64,000 nucleotides of DNA from Tabrizicola sp. (GTDB lineage Bacteria; Pseudomonadota; Alphaproteobacteria; Rhodobacterales; Rhodobacteraceae). The stretch is taken from the NCBI RefSeq assembly GCF_030373185.1, contig NZ_JAUCZH010000006.1:124001-188000 (forward strand). Direction: 5' to 3'. The notes under the pieces are model-generated. The model had not been told where the DNA came from and did not search any database. It worked only from the letters and a program-made list of their open reading frames with translations. This document shows positions 34,995-43,777 of this stretch, piece after piece; within the stretch, counting starts at the first letter, position 1; each line of letters opens with the position of its first letter. Position numbers and translations under genes: made by a program.

Positions 34995-36365
34995 ATGGCG
35001 GAACATCTGGCGGACCCGGAAGACGAAACGCTGGATCAGGACCGTATTGACGCGGTGCTGCGCGCCGTCTCGACCGAGGACCGTTCAGGCCTCGACGCGC
35101 TGTTGGAACCGCTGCACGCCGCCGACATCGCCGACCTCTTGGAGCAGATCGGCGGGGCGGATCGGCGCGCGCTGCTGGCGCTTTGGTCGCATGAGATCGA
35201 CGGGGACATCCTGTCTGAAATCTCGGACGCGATCCGCGAAGAGGTGATCGAAAGCCTGCCGCCCGAGGTTTTGGCCCATGCGGTGCGCGATCTTGAATCC
35301 GACGATGTGGTCGACATCCTTGAAGACCTGGACCCGCCGCAGCAGGGCCTGATCCTGAACGCGCTGGAAGATGCGGACCGCCTTGCCGTGGAACAGGCGA
35401 TGGCATACCCGGAATATTCCGCGGGCCGCTTGATGCAGCGCGAAACGGTGGTCGCACCAGAGCACTGGACCGTGGGTGAGGCGATCGATTTCCTGCGCGC
35501 TGCGGACCATCTGCCGGACCAGTTCTACCATGTGATCCTGGTTGATCCGCGGATGGAGCCTCAGGGCTATGTCACTCTGGGTCGCTTGCTGTCGTCGCGC
35601 CGGGACGTGGCCTTGCGCGACATCACCGAGGACAGTTTCCGCACCATCGAGGCGGCAGAGCCCGAGGCCGATGTGGCCTATGTGTTCAACCAGTACCACC
35701 TGATTTCCTGCCCTGTTGTCGATGCGGGCGGTCGCCTGGTCGGCGTGATCACCATCGATGACGCGATGAACGTGCTGGATGAGGAACACCAGGAGGACAT
35801 GCTGCGTCTGGCCGGTGTGGGCGACGAAAGTTCGATTTCCGACCGGGTACTCGAGACGACGCGGCAGCGGTTGCCATGGCTGTTCGTGAACCTGCTGACG
35901 GCGATTCTGGCGAGTATGGTGATCGCACAGTTCGAGGATGCGATTGCCCGGCTGGTAGCGCTTGCGGTGCTGATGCCAATTGTCGCCTCGATGGGCGGTA
36001 ATGCGGCGACGCAGTCGCTGACCGTTGCGGTCAGGGCCTTGGCTACTCGTGATCTGACCGGGGCCAACGTCGGTCGGGTGATCTGGCGTGAGACGGCTGT
36101 AGGGCTGTTGAACGGGGTGTTCTTCGCGGTGGTAATGGGGTTGGTCAGTTGGATCTGGTTTGGTGATCCGACGTTGGGAATGGTGATCGCGGCGGCGATG
36201 GTGGTCAATCTGGTGGTGGCCGGAATGGCGGGCATCCTGGTGCCGGTGATGATGGAGCGGGCAGGAGTGGACCCGGCGCTCGCCTCGGGGACATTTGTCA
36301 CGACGGTGACGGATGTGGTCGGGTTCTTCGTGTTCCTGAGCCTGGCAGCGATGGTGCTTTTATGA
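34995..36365 (+). CDS. mgtE: magnesium transporter MgtE
   Basis: The 456-residue protein has an N-terminal helical MgtE N domain (about residues 20-130), paired CBS domains (about 130-255; GRLMQRETVVAP, ISCPVVDAGGRLVGVITIDDAM) and five C-terminal transmembrane helices. The pore segment is MPIVASMGGNAATQSLTV, with VTDVVGFFVFLSLA at the end. It imports Mg2+, gated by cytosolic Mg2+ through the CBS pair. The SD is GGAGGCGG. It overlaps the folate gene by 4 bases (ATGA). Confidence 0.96.
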   Translation: MAEHLADPEDETLDQDRIDAVLRAVSTEDRSGLDALLEPLHAADIADLLEQIGGADRRALLALWSHEIDGDILSEISDAIREEVIESLPPEVLAHAVRDLESDDVVDILEDLDPPQQGLILNALEDADRLAVEQAMAYPEYSAGRLMQRETVVAPEHWTVGEAIDFLRAADHLPDQFYHVILVDPRMEPQGYVTLGRLLSSRRDVALRDITEDSFRTIEAAEPEADVAYVFNQYHLISCPVVDAGGRLVGVITIDDAMNVLDEEHQEDMLRLAGVGDESSISDRVLETTRQRLPWLFVNLLTAILASMVIAQFEDAIARLVALAVLMPIVASMGGNAATQSLTVAVRALATRDLTGANVGRVIWRETAVGLLNGVFFAVVMGLVSWIWFGDPTLGMVIAAAMVVNLVVAGMAGILVPVMMERAGVDPALASGTFVTTVTDVVGFFVFLSLAAMVLL

Positions 36366-36907
36366 ACGATATCAAATCTATGGCACGAGAGGCTGCCTTT
36401 GCCGCGCGCAAGGCCGCCTTTGCGGCGGGGCAGGGCCAGGCGGCAGAGATTCTCGCGGATTACCTGGCGGGGCAGGGGGGGCGGGTGCTTGCGGGCTACA
36501 TGCCGATGCGGACCGAGATTGATCCCTTGCCCGCCATGGCCGCGCATCAGGGGCCGGTGGGCGTGCCTGTGATCATCGGCAAGGCGCAACCCCTGCGGTT
36601 TCGCGAATGGTCCCCCGGCGCAAAGATGGTGGAAGGCGCGTTCAAGGCGCTGATCCCGGAGGAAGGCGTCTGGGTGGAACCGGAGGTGCTGATCGTGCCG
36701 CTTCTGGCGTTTGACGCGCGCGGCTACCGGCTGGGCTATGGCGGAGGCTTTTATGACCGCACACTGGAAGGTTTGCGCGCCTCGGGGCCGGTGCTGGCGG
36801 TGGGCTTTGCCTTTTCGGCGCAAGAGGTTGCTCAGGTGCCGATCGATGCGACAGATCAGCGACTTGATGCGATTGTCACGGAAAAGGGCGTCACGCTTTT
36901 CAGCTGA
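36362..36907 (+). CDS. 5-formyltetrahydrofolate cyclo-ligase
   Basis: The 181-residue product converts 5-formyl-THF to 5,10-methenyl-THF with ATP. It has the family motifs VLAGYMPMRTEIDP near residue 42 and LLAFDARGYRLGYGGGFYDRTLEGL near 115-138, then DATDQRLDAIVTEKG. It is translated right after mgtE with an ATGA overlap, an arrangement whose reason is unclear unless Mg2+-ATP demand is the link. The assignment is firm. Confidence 0.94.
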   Translation: MNDIKSMAREAAFAARKAAFAAGQGQAAEILADYLAGQGGRVLAGYMPMRTEIDPLPAMAAHQGPVGVPVIIGKAQPLRFREWSPGAKMVEGAFKALIPEEGVWVEPEVLIVPLLAFDARGYRLGYGGGFYDRTLEGLRASGPVLAVGFAFSAQEVAQVPIDATDQRLDAIVTEKGVTLFS

Positions 36908-36960
36908 CGCCCTGTTGTCCCTCGCCGGATTGTTCCGCAGCGATTGGCCAGACCGGCCCG

Positions 36961-38277
36961 TCAGTGGGCGATTTCTTCCTGACGTACGAACATGTTGCTC
37001 CAGGCCCGGTCGATCAGCTCTGGTGTCATCTGATAGGGGATGTTCTCGAAATCGCACACCGAGATCATCTGGTCGATCAGGAAGACCGGCATGTAGTTCG
37101 CATAGACATTCTCGATCGTCGGGAACTTGACCTTCATCAGATGCATCAGGGCGGTTTCGTCCAGAGGCATCTTCTTCTTCCGGGCGACCATGGCGAAGAT
37201 CTTCAGGAAGTTTTCCTGGTTTGGTCCGTCGATCTTGATCTTGAAGAAGATACGACGCAACGCCGCGCCATCGAAGATCTGGTTCGGGTGGAAGTTGGTG
37301 GAAAAGATCACCAGCGTGTCAAACGGCACGGTGAATTTTTCGCCCGATTGCAGCGCAAGGATATCGCGGCTTTCTTCCAGCGGCACAATCCAGCGGTTGA
37401 CGATCTTCTGCGGCGGTTCGGCCTGACGGCCAAGGTCGTCGATGATGAAGATGCCGCCGGTGGCCTTCAGTTGCAGCGGCGCCTGATAGGTGCGGGCCGT
37501 GGGGTTGTAGGTCAGGTCGAGCATCTCAAGCGACAGTTCACCGCCGGTGATCACCGAGGGGCGCTCACAATAGACATAGCGGTTGTCGAACTTGTTCGAC
37601 GTGCGGCGCAACGAGTTCGGGTCATCGACATTCGCCTCGGCGGCGCTATGCACGATCGGGTCATAGACCGAGATGATCTGGCCTGAATATTCAATTGCCC
37701 GTGGCACATAGACCTTGTCGCCCAAAGCGGCGCGGATGCCGTGGCTGATCGAGGATTTACCGTTGCCGGGCGGACCGTAAAGCAGGATCGACCGGCCCGA
37801 GGTGACGGCAGGCCCAAGGTTGTCAATCAAGTCGGGCGGCAGGATCAGATGGCCCATGCCGGACATCAGCTGTTCCTTGTTCAGCCGGATGTCGCGCACC
37901 GACTGGCGCTTGATCTGCACCGAATACTGGTCCAGCGGCACCGGCATCGCGCCGTAATATTCCGACTGCGACAGCGCATCCAGCGCGCGCGCCTTGCCGG
38001 CATCCGTCAGCTCATAGCCCATTTCGTTGCCAGCGGTGGCGTGCATCGTGCCGGTCGCGGTCACCAGTTTCTGCGTCCGGGCAAGGTCCACAAGTTCCTG
38101 GACCAGTGGCACCGGCAGACAGACCACCTTCGACAGGACAGACACCTGATCCTGATTGGTCCGGAACATGGACTTCAGCAGGATGTCCCGCATCATGATG
38201 GTCGAAAGACCCGTGTCGGCAAGCGACCGGGGCGAGGGTGGTGGCGTAACGTTCGACACCGGGGATTCAGCGTTCAT
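36961..38277 (-). CDS. AAA-type ATPase at the end of the tad locus
   Basis: The 438-residue protein has a helical N-terminal region (about residues 25-150), then a P-loop with Walker A ILLYGPPGNGKSSISHG near residue 166, Walker B GGIFIIDDLGR near 274, and a sensor region VIFSTNFHPNQIFDGAALRRIFFKI with Asn and Arg residues. It resembles Rhodobacterales ATPases encoded next to tad pili. It may assist secretion or pilin handling, but this is association only. It is the last gene of the tad run, 63 bases after cpaA. Confidence 0.82.
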   Translation of the reverse strand: MNAESPVSNVTPPPSPRSLADTGLSTIMMRDILLKSMFRTNQDQVSVLSKVVCLPVPLVQELVDLARTQKLVTATGTMHATAGNEMGYELTDAGKARALDALSQSEYYGAMPVPLDQYSVQIKRQSVRDIRLNKEQLMSGMGHLILPPDLIDNLGPAVTSGRSILLYGPPGNGKSSISHGIRAALGDKVYVPRAIEYSGQIISVYDPIVHSAAEANVDDPNSLRRTSNKFDNRYVYCERPSVITGGELSLEMLDLTYNPTARTYQAPLQLKATGGIFIIDDLGRQAEPPQKIVNRWIVPLEESRDILALQSGEKFTVPFDTLVIFSTNFHPNQIFDGAALRRIFFKIKIDGPNQENFLKIFAMVARKKKMPLDETALMHLMKVKFPTIENVYANYMPVFLIDQMISVCDFENIPYQMTPELIDRAWSNMFVRQEEIAH

Positions 38278-38340
38278 TCAACCAGCTCCGTGGACAATGG
38301 CAGCAGACTGCGTTGATTTAGAGCTTAAATGCGACTTGTG

Positions 38341-38838
38341 TCAGACTTGCGGCCAGATGGCGGCAACAAGATAGAAGACCACAATCCCCGACAATGCAAA
38401 TCCCAACGGGAAATAACGCCGTTCGGTCCAGCTTTGCCAGTCCGGCGTCATGCGCCGGATCGCCGGAATCGCCCGCATGACCCGGTGCGTGATCAGTGCG
38501 CCGATCAGGCAGGCAGCAATCAACAGCAGGATCGGGCCAATGTTTGTGCCAACAAAGATCGGCGCCATGGCAGCGGCATATTTCGCGTCACCCGCGCCGA
38601 AAGTGCCGGTAGTATACAACAGGTAGCCCGCAACCAGAACGATTGCCATCAAGGCAAAGCCCCAGAGCCAAGCGGCCCATGTGGCCACCGCCAGCCAGCC
38701 AAGAAGCGGCCACACGGCAGCCAGCGCCAGCACGGCATTGTTCGGGATCTTCATCCGCTTCATGTCGCTGACTGCGGCCCAGACAGCGATGGGAAGGACG
38801 GGAACGATAAGAATCAGGGCGCCGGTCGGGGTGATCAT
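38341..38838 (-). CDS. cpaA: prepilin peptidase CpaA/TadV
   Basis: The 165-residue membrane protein is an aspartic prepilin peptidase of the short TadV type. The two catalytic Asp residues are visible: AVSDMKRMKIPNN near residue 25 and FGAGDAKYAAA (GxGD) near residue 84. It has about five to six hydrophobic spans. It cleaves the Flp pilin leader at the inner membrane. The ATG at 38838 shares one base with the upstream stop (TGATG); a GTG at 38841 is an alternative. Confidence 0.92.
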   Translation of the reverse strand: MITPTGALILIVPVLPIAVWAAVSDMKRMKIPNNAVLALAAVWPLLGWLAVATWAAWLWGFALMAIVLVAGYLLYTTGTFGAGDAKYAAAMAPIFVGTNIGPILLLIAACLIGALITHRVMRAIPAIRRMTPDWQSWTERRYFPLGFALSGIVVFYLVAAIWPQV

Positions 38839-39695
38839 CACAGCGTCACATTCGCATCGATGGCTTCAAGGCTGCGGGTGGCAGCTTCGAAAAACTGCGG
38901 ATGGGTGTCGATGGCTTGCTGCAACAGACCCTTGCCCACCGTCACATCGCCTTGCTTGATCGCCGCCAGCGCCATGGAATACAACAACTCGGCGCGTTCG
39001 GTCTGTGTCATCCGCACCACGGGCAGGTCATATTTGCGCTGGGCGGCACGGGCAAGAACCAGGTTGTTTTTCGCCGTGAACAGGCCTGGATCGTAGGTCA
39101 GTGCCTCGGCGAACAGCTTCTCGGCCCCGGCGTGTTCGCCACGGGTCAGCTTGGAAAAGCCCCAGTTGTTCAGCACCCCGGCTGGTTTTGTGGTCAGTCC
39201 GACGGCGATCTCGTAGAAGCTGTCGGCCTTTTTCCAGTTCTTGTCCGAGTCGGCGATCATCGCTTCAAGCCGGTAGCGGTCGAAAGATTCATGCGTCGGG
39301 GGAATCTGGTTCAGTTCCGCCTTTGCCTCGGCCCACTGGTTCGACCGGATCAGCGTATCGGCCAGCATCACCCTGTCTTCCGACGTGGCTTCGGGGTGTT
39401 CGATCACACGGCGCCAGATTTGCGCGGCCTCGGTCGGCTTCTGGGCGCGGCTCAGGGATTTGCCAAGTCCCCGCATCAGGTCGATGCGGTCAGGGTTCTG
39501 TTGTGACGCCTTCGCGAAATAGGCGACCGCCTCATTTGGGTCCGCAACGGTCAGCATCACCTCATTGAGGTTTGATTCGTCGATGACGTTGATGTCTTTC
39601 AAAGCCCGCTGAACCTGCTCGTCAGAGTTCTGCTGACAGGCTGACAGAAAGACCGTGCTTCCAAGGCACAGTGCAACAAGAACAGGGTGGCGCAT
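38838..39695 (-). CDS. tadD: TadD-like TPR lipoprotein, tad locus
   Basis: The 285-residue lipoprotein (lipobox FLSAC near residue 20) is made of TPR repeats: DPNEAVAYFAKASQQNPDRIDLMRGLGK, AGVLNNWGFSKLTRGEHAGAEKLF and ALAAIKQGDVTVGKGLLQQAID. TadD is an outer-membrane lipoprotein needed for assembly of the Tad secretin. The ATG at 39695 has AAGGAC and directly precedes the signal; a longer frame from 39860 adds an Arg/Ser-rich artefact. It is one of two TPR lipoproteins here. Confidence 0.87.
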   Translation of the reverse strand: MRHPVLVALCLGSTVFLSACQQNSDEQVQRALKDINVIDESNLNEVMLTVADPNEAVAYFAKASQQNPDRIDLMRGLGKSLSRAQKPTEAAQIWRRVIEHPEATSEDRVMLADTLIRSNQWAEAKAELNQIPPTHESFDRYRLEAMIADSDKNWKKADSFYEIAVGLTTKPAGVLNNWGFSKLTRGEHAGAEKLFAEALTYDPGLFTAKNNLVLARAAQRKYDLPVVRMTQTERAELLYSMALAAIKQGDVTVGKGLLQQAIDTHPQFFEAATRSLEAIDANVTL

Positions 39696-39723
39696 ATTCG
39701 CGTCCTTTTTTTCCAGACTGCCC

Positions 39724-39768
39724 GATTTTCGACTTCTCGATCTTCGACTGCTCAATCTTCTACTGCTC
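39724..39768. repeat. three imperfect 15-bp tandem repeats
   Basis: Three consecutive units, GATTTTCGACTTCTC, GATCTTCGACTGCTC and AATCTTCTACTGCTC, occupy the short gap between the two TPR lipoprotein genes. Neighbouring units differ at two bases each. They lie 29 bases before the tadD start on the reverse strand. Confidence 0.75.
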
Positions 39769-39780
39769 GGAGCCCTTCCC

Positions 39781-40332
39781 TCAAAGCTGCGTAAGAAGGA
39801 CGTATTTGCCCTTTTCACGCCGCACGAGGCGGAACTCACCTTTTTCTTCCATCGGATCATATACGCCCGCCTCGGTTGAGGCGATAGCGAGCTTCAGATT
39901 TTCGCGGATCGAGTCTGTTTGGCCACTATCCTGGGCGAAAGCCTGCTGAAATACGGCGCGTGCTTCGCCCAACTGGCCGCTTTCCATCAGCGCAACACCA
40001 AGATTGTTGATGGCTGGCACGAATGTCGGGTCTTCTTCAATCGCGCGACGCAGGATCTTTTCAGCCTGACCAATCCGGCCGAGCGCCAGATTTGCCGATC
40101 CGATCGCAGAAAGCGTGTCCACGTTCACCCCGTTGGTCGCGGCCGCGCGGTAATAGGCTTTCAGCGCCAGCTCGTATTCGCCAGCTTCCATCAGCCGGTG
40201 GCCGACAATCAGCCCGTCCACCGCATCGCCGCGCGCGTCTACGCCATATGGGACGTTCCGCGATACACCGCCGGACGGAGTGCAGGCGCCAAGTGCAACA
40301 AGCAGCAAAAGTGAAAGACCATGTAGACGCAC
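39781..40332 (-). CDS. second TPR lipoprotein of the tad locus
   Basis: The 183-residue protein has a lipobox (ALGAC near residue 17) and several TPR units: GHRLMEAGEYELALKAYYRAAATNG, ALGRIGQAEKILRRAIEEDP and NNLGVALMESGQLGEARAVF. It resembles TadD but is shorter. Its place after tadC and before tadD suggests a paired role in pilus assembly at the outer membrane. It probably arose by duplication, which is common in Rhodobacterales tad loci. Confidence 0.83.
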   Translation of the reverse strand: MRLHGLSLLLLVALGACTPSGGVSRNVPYGVDARGDAVDGLIVGHRLMEAGEYELALKAYYRAAATNGVNVDTLSAIGSANLALGRIGQAEKILRRAIEEDPTFVPAINNLGVALMESGQLGEARAVFQQAFAQDSGQTDSIRENLKLAIASTEAGVYDPMEEKGEFRLVRREKGKYVLLTQL

Positions 40333-40353
40333 GTCAACCCTTGTCTGCCGCCA

Positions 40354-41343
40354 TCACCCCCCGGGCCGCATGTTGCCCAGCATCGTTGCGATGCCATAGA
40401 CAGAGGGACCGATCAGAATGACCAGAAGTGGCGGAACTGTGAACAGCATAGTGCCAAGGGTCAGTTTTGTAGGCAACATGTTTGCCTTTTCTTCGGCCCG
40501 CATGACCCGTTTGTCGCGCATGTCGGCGGAATAGACACGCAAGGCATCCGCAACCGATGTGCCGAACGTCGCCGACTGCACCAGCGTGGTCACAAACGAG
40601 GCCACATCCGGGACGCCAACCCGTTCCGCCATGTCCTTCAGAACCGTTGTCCGTTCCTTGCCGGCCTTCACCTCTTGGGCAACCATGTCGAATTCGTCCG
40701 CCAGCGCCGGATAGCCAGCCCGGCTTTCCTTGCCGACACGGATCAGCGACTGGTCAAGCGACTGGCCGGCCTCGACGCAGACCAGCATCAGGTCAAGCGC
40801 GTCAGGGAAGCCCTGGATGATTTCGGTCTGGCGCTGTTCAAGGCGTTTGTCGACCCAGTAGCGCGGAATGTAGTAGCCGATGGCACAGGGCAGCAGCGAA
40901 TAGACCAGCATGGAATTGGTGGTCAGGTCGCCGGTGACCGACTTGATCAGGGCATAGATCAGACCAAGGATCAGGAAAGCGATGCCAAGCAGAAACTGCA
41001 TCGCGTGGAACATGCGAACGGCGTTTTTCGACGTATAGCCCGCCCGAAGCATCTTCAGCTTCGCGGCAGAGAGTTCGTCCTTCTTTTGCGGTTCAAGGAA
41101 CTGGGCAAAGCGTTCAAGCTTGTCCATCCGTTCGTTCCGGCGCAGCGCACGCTTCTTGTCATTGGTGTTGGCGGCAGGCTGGGACGTGTCCTTCAACTCG
41201 CGAAAACGGTCGCGCTGGCGCTTCATGACGATCGGAAGGGCAAGCAGGATCAGCAGCAGCCCCAGCATGCCAACCGCGATCAGCGGGCCAAGAGGGCCAA
41301 GCGCATCGGTCAGCATGGTGTTCAGTTCGGAAAGCGGGTTCAT
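40354..41343 (-). CDS. tadC: TadC, type II secretion F-domain membrane protein
   Basis: The 329-residue inner-membrane platform protein has an N-terminal span, a linker and then the T2SSF domain (FPDALDLMLVCVEAGQSLDQSLIRV, DEFDMVAQEVKAGKERTTVLKDM) and C-terminal spans (MLFTVPPLLVILIGPSVYGIA). With TadB it forms the membrane platform for Flp assembly powered by CpaF/TadA. The gene follows tadB by 6 bases. Confidence 0.94.
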   Translation of the reverse strand: MNPLSELNTMLTDALGPLGPLIAVGMLGLLLILLALPIVMKRQRDRFRELKDTSQPAANTNDKKRALRRNERMDKLERFAQFLEPQKKDELSAAKLKMLRAGYTSKNAVRMFHAMQFLLGIAFLILGLIYALIKSVTGDLTTNSMLVYSLLPCAIGYYIPRYWVDKRLEQRQTEIIQGFPDALDLMLVCVEAGQSLDQSLIRVGKESRAGYPALADEFDMVAQEVKAGKERTTVLKDMAERVGVPDVASFVTTLVQSATFGTSVADALRVYSADMRDKRVMRAEEKANMLPTKLTLGTMLFTVPPLLVILIGPSVYGIATMLGNMRPGG

Positions 41344-41349
41344 GGCCGT

Positions 41350-42318
41350 TCAAACCTTGATGTTGGTCATCACCTTCATGAAGATGATGTTGATGATCAG
41401 GAACACGATGACAAACAGCGCCGCCGGGATGAAGGCAGGCGTATCCCTGACACCGTCATAATAGTCCGGCTTGATCACGTTGATCATGATCAGCGCGGCA
41501 ATCGGAAAGCCGGACAGGAACATGCCGGACCATTTCGCCTCGGCGGTGATGGCGGCGACGCGGCGGAACAGCTTGAAGCGCGCGCGGATAACCTTGGACA
41601 GGCCGTCCAGAATTTCGGCCAGGTTGCCGCCAGACTGCTGCTGGATCGACACAGCAACCGCAAGGAACCGCAAATCCTGACTGTCCATCCGTTCGGCAAA
41701 GGCCTTGAGCGACTCTGTCACATCGCGGCCATAGGCAGCCTCGTCAGCGATGACACCGAACTCCGATCCCAGTGGATCGGGAATTTCCTTGGCCACAATC
41801 CCGATCGCGGTCGAGAACGGGTGGCCTACCCGCAGGCTGCGGACCATCAACTCGATGGAATCGGGCAGTTGTTCTTCCAGAAGCGACATGCGCTTCTTGG
41901 CCTTGCGGTTGACCCAGTAGTAGACCCCACCGATCCCCATGGCGACAGACAGGATCAAGCGGATGCCAACCTCTGCACTGGTCATGACGGTCAACATCAG
42001 GAAGGCCAGAACCGAAACCAGCCCCATGATCCCGATCAGCGCCTGTGGAGAAAAGGCGATATTCGCGCGCTGGGCCTTTTTCGCGAAGACCGAATACAGC
42101 GGGATGTTCTTCGAATTCAGGTGCTGGTTCATCTCCTTGCGAAGTTGTTCCAGAACCTGTTCGCGGTTGGCGTTCTTTTCCAGCAGCGTCAGACGACGGC
42201 TGAGCCGATTGTTCAGGCTGATCGACTTGCCGAAAACCGTCAGGTAAATCCCTTCGACGATCACCACGACGGCAACGAATATCAGGAAATAGATAAGGGG
42301 TGCTGCGCTGATCTGCAT
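41350..42318 (-). CDS. tadB: TadB, type II secretion F-domain membrane protein
   Basis: The 322-residue protein begins with a hydrophobic helix (LIYFLIFVAVVVIVEGIYLTVF), then QALIGIMGLVSVLAFLMLTV and the T2SSF domain QLPDSIELMVRSLRVGHPFSTAIGIVAKEIPDP, SIQQQSGGNLAEILDGLSKVIR. It pairs with TadC as the inner-membrane base of the Tad machine. It lies between cpaF and tadC with gaps of 9 and 6 bases. Confidence 0.94.
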   Translation of the reverse strand: MQISAAPLIYFLIFVAVVVIVEGIYLTVFGKSISLNNRLSRRLTLLEKNANREQVLEQLRKEMNQHLNSKNIPLYSVFAKKAQRANIAFSPQALIGIMGLVSVLAFLMLTVMTSAEVGIRLILSVAMGIGGVYYWVNRKAKKRMSLLEEQLPDSIELMVRSLRVGHPFSTAIGIVAKEIPDPLGSEFGVIADEAAYGRDVTESLKAFAERMDSQDLRFLAVAVSIQQQSGGNLAEILDGLSKVIRARFKLFRRVAAITAEAKWSGMFLSGFPIAALIMINVIKPDYYDGVRDTPAFIPAALFVIVFLIINIIFMKVMTNIKV

Positions 42319-42327
42319 GTGCGTGCC

Positions 42328-43758
42328 TCAGATGGTCGGTTCGTAGATCGAGGCCGGCAGATCATAGCCCCACTGGCGGAACCGGTCCGAGAAGGAAGAC
42401 CGGATACCGGTGGCGTTGAAGCGGCCGATGATCCGGCCCGAAGGCTCGATCCCAAGGCGTTCAAAGCGGAAGACTTCCTGCATCGAGATGACCTCGCCTT
42501 CCATGCCGGTGATCTCGGTGATCGAAGTCATGCGGCGGGTGCCGTCCTGAAGGCGGCTGGCCTGCACCAGAAGGTTGACGGCCGAGGCGATCTGGCTGCG
42601 TACCGCCTTCAGCGGCATCTCGATCCCGGCCATGGCGACCATGTTTTCCAGACGGCTGATGGCGTCCCGCGGGTTGTTGGCGTGGATCGTGGTCATCGAG
42701 CCGTCGTGGCCGGTGTTCATCGCCTGAAGCATGTCGATCACTTCTTCACCCCGGGTTTCCCCCACGATGATGCGGTCAGGCCGCATACGAAGCGCGTTCC
42801 GCAGGCAGTCGCGCTGGGTGACGGCACCCTTGCCCTCGACGTTGGCCGGGCGGCTCTCCATCCGGCCGACGTGGACCTGCTGAAGCTGAAGTTCCGCCGT
42901 ATCCTCGATCGTCAGCACACGCTCATGGTTGTCGATGAAAGAGGACAGCGCGTTGAGCGTTGTCGTCTTGCCCGAACCCGTGCCGCCCGAAACGATGATG
43001 TTCAGACGGCAGGACACTGCCGCTTGCAGATAGGCCGCCATTTCATCGGTGAAGGCGCCGAACTTGACCAGATCGTCGATCCGCAGCTTGTCTTTCTTGA
43101 ATTTCCGGATGGAAACCAGCGACCCGTCCACCGCGATCGGCGGGATCATGCAGTTGAAACGGCTGCCATCCTGCAAGCGGGCGTCGCAATAGGGGTTCGA
43201 TTCATCGACCCGGCGGCCCACGGCGGACACGATCTTGTCGATGATCCGCAACAGGTGGCGTTCATCGCGGAAGGTCACGTCGGAAAGTTCCAGCTTGCCG
43301 GCGCGTTCCACAAAGATGCGGCGCGGGCCGTTTACGAGGATATCGTTGATCGTGTCATCCTTGAGCAGCGGCTCCAGCGGGCCAAGGCCCATCACCTCGT
43401 CATAAAGCTCTTGCGTCAGTGCAAGGCGGTCTTCCTTGTTCAGGGCGACCGACATCTCGTCCAGCGCTTCCGAGGCAAGCGACGAGATTTCCTGACGCAG
43501 GTTCTGTTCGGTGGCTGATTCCAGCGCGGACAGGTTCAGGTCTTCCAGCAGCCGTTTATGGATCTCGACCTTGAGTTCGGTCAGGCGTTCCTTGCGCTTC
43601 TTGTCGCGGTCCGCCGCCATGGCCTCGGCGGCGGTCTTTTGCGAGATCGGGGCAGCCATCCGTGCCGTAAGGCCCGGCTTTTCCACCAAGGCCGGATCTG
43701 CGGCTACAGCGGCACCGGCGCGTCCGGTCGGCGTGGTCTTGTTGAAACGAGTAAACAC
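42328..43758 (-). CDS. cpaF: CpaF/TadA secretion ATPase
   Basis: The 476-residue type II/IV secretion ATPase shows Walker [22 protein letters not shown] (residues 255-275 or so), the Asp box [11 protein letters not shown], Walker B region [20 protein letters not shown], and the His box [14 protein letters not shown]. It powers Flp pilus extension and possibly retraction. A helical N-terminal region (residues 45-110) precedes it. It is downstream of cpaE and 9 bases before tadB. Confidence 0.97.
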   Translation of the reverse strand: MFTRFNKTTPTGRAGAAVAADPALVEKPGLTARMAAPISQKTAAEAMAADRDKKRKERLTELKVEIHKRLLEDLNLSALESATEQNLRQEISSLASEALDEMSVALNKEDRLALTQELYDEVMGLGPLEPLLKDDTINDILVNGPRRIFVERAGKLELSDVTFRDERHLLRIIDKIVSAVGRRVDESNPYCDARLQDGSRFNCMIPPIAVDGSLVSIRKFKKDKLRIDDLVKFGAFTDEMAAYLQAAVSCRLNIIVSGGTGSGKTTTLNALSSFIDNHERVLTIEDTAELQLQQVHVGRMESRPANVEGKGAVTQRDCLRNALRMRPDRIIVGETRGEEVIDMLQAMNTGHDGSMTTIHANNPRDAISRLENMVAMAGIEMPLKAVRSQIASAVNLLVQASRLQDGTRRMTSITEITGMEGEVISMQEVFRFERLGIEPSGRIIGRFNATGIRSSFSDRFRQWGYDLPASIYEPTI

Positions 43759-43777
43759 GGATCAGCCCCCTACTTCG

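Noticed and set aside
38278-38340. A break in the tad locus before the AAA ATPase
   Set aside because: The 63-base gap has no terminator hairpin and the ATPase has a usable SD, so it probably belongs to the same transcript.
40675-43518. A 947-codon open frame on the plus strand across the tad genes
   Set aside because: It is antisense to tadC, tadB and cpaF, which have clear motifs, good spacing and correct lengths. The translation is rich in His, Arg, Asp and Gln, typical of a shadow frame in GC-rich DNA.
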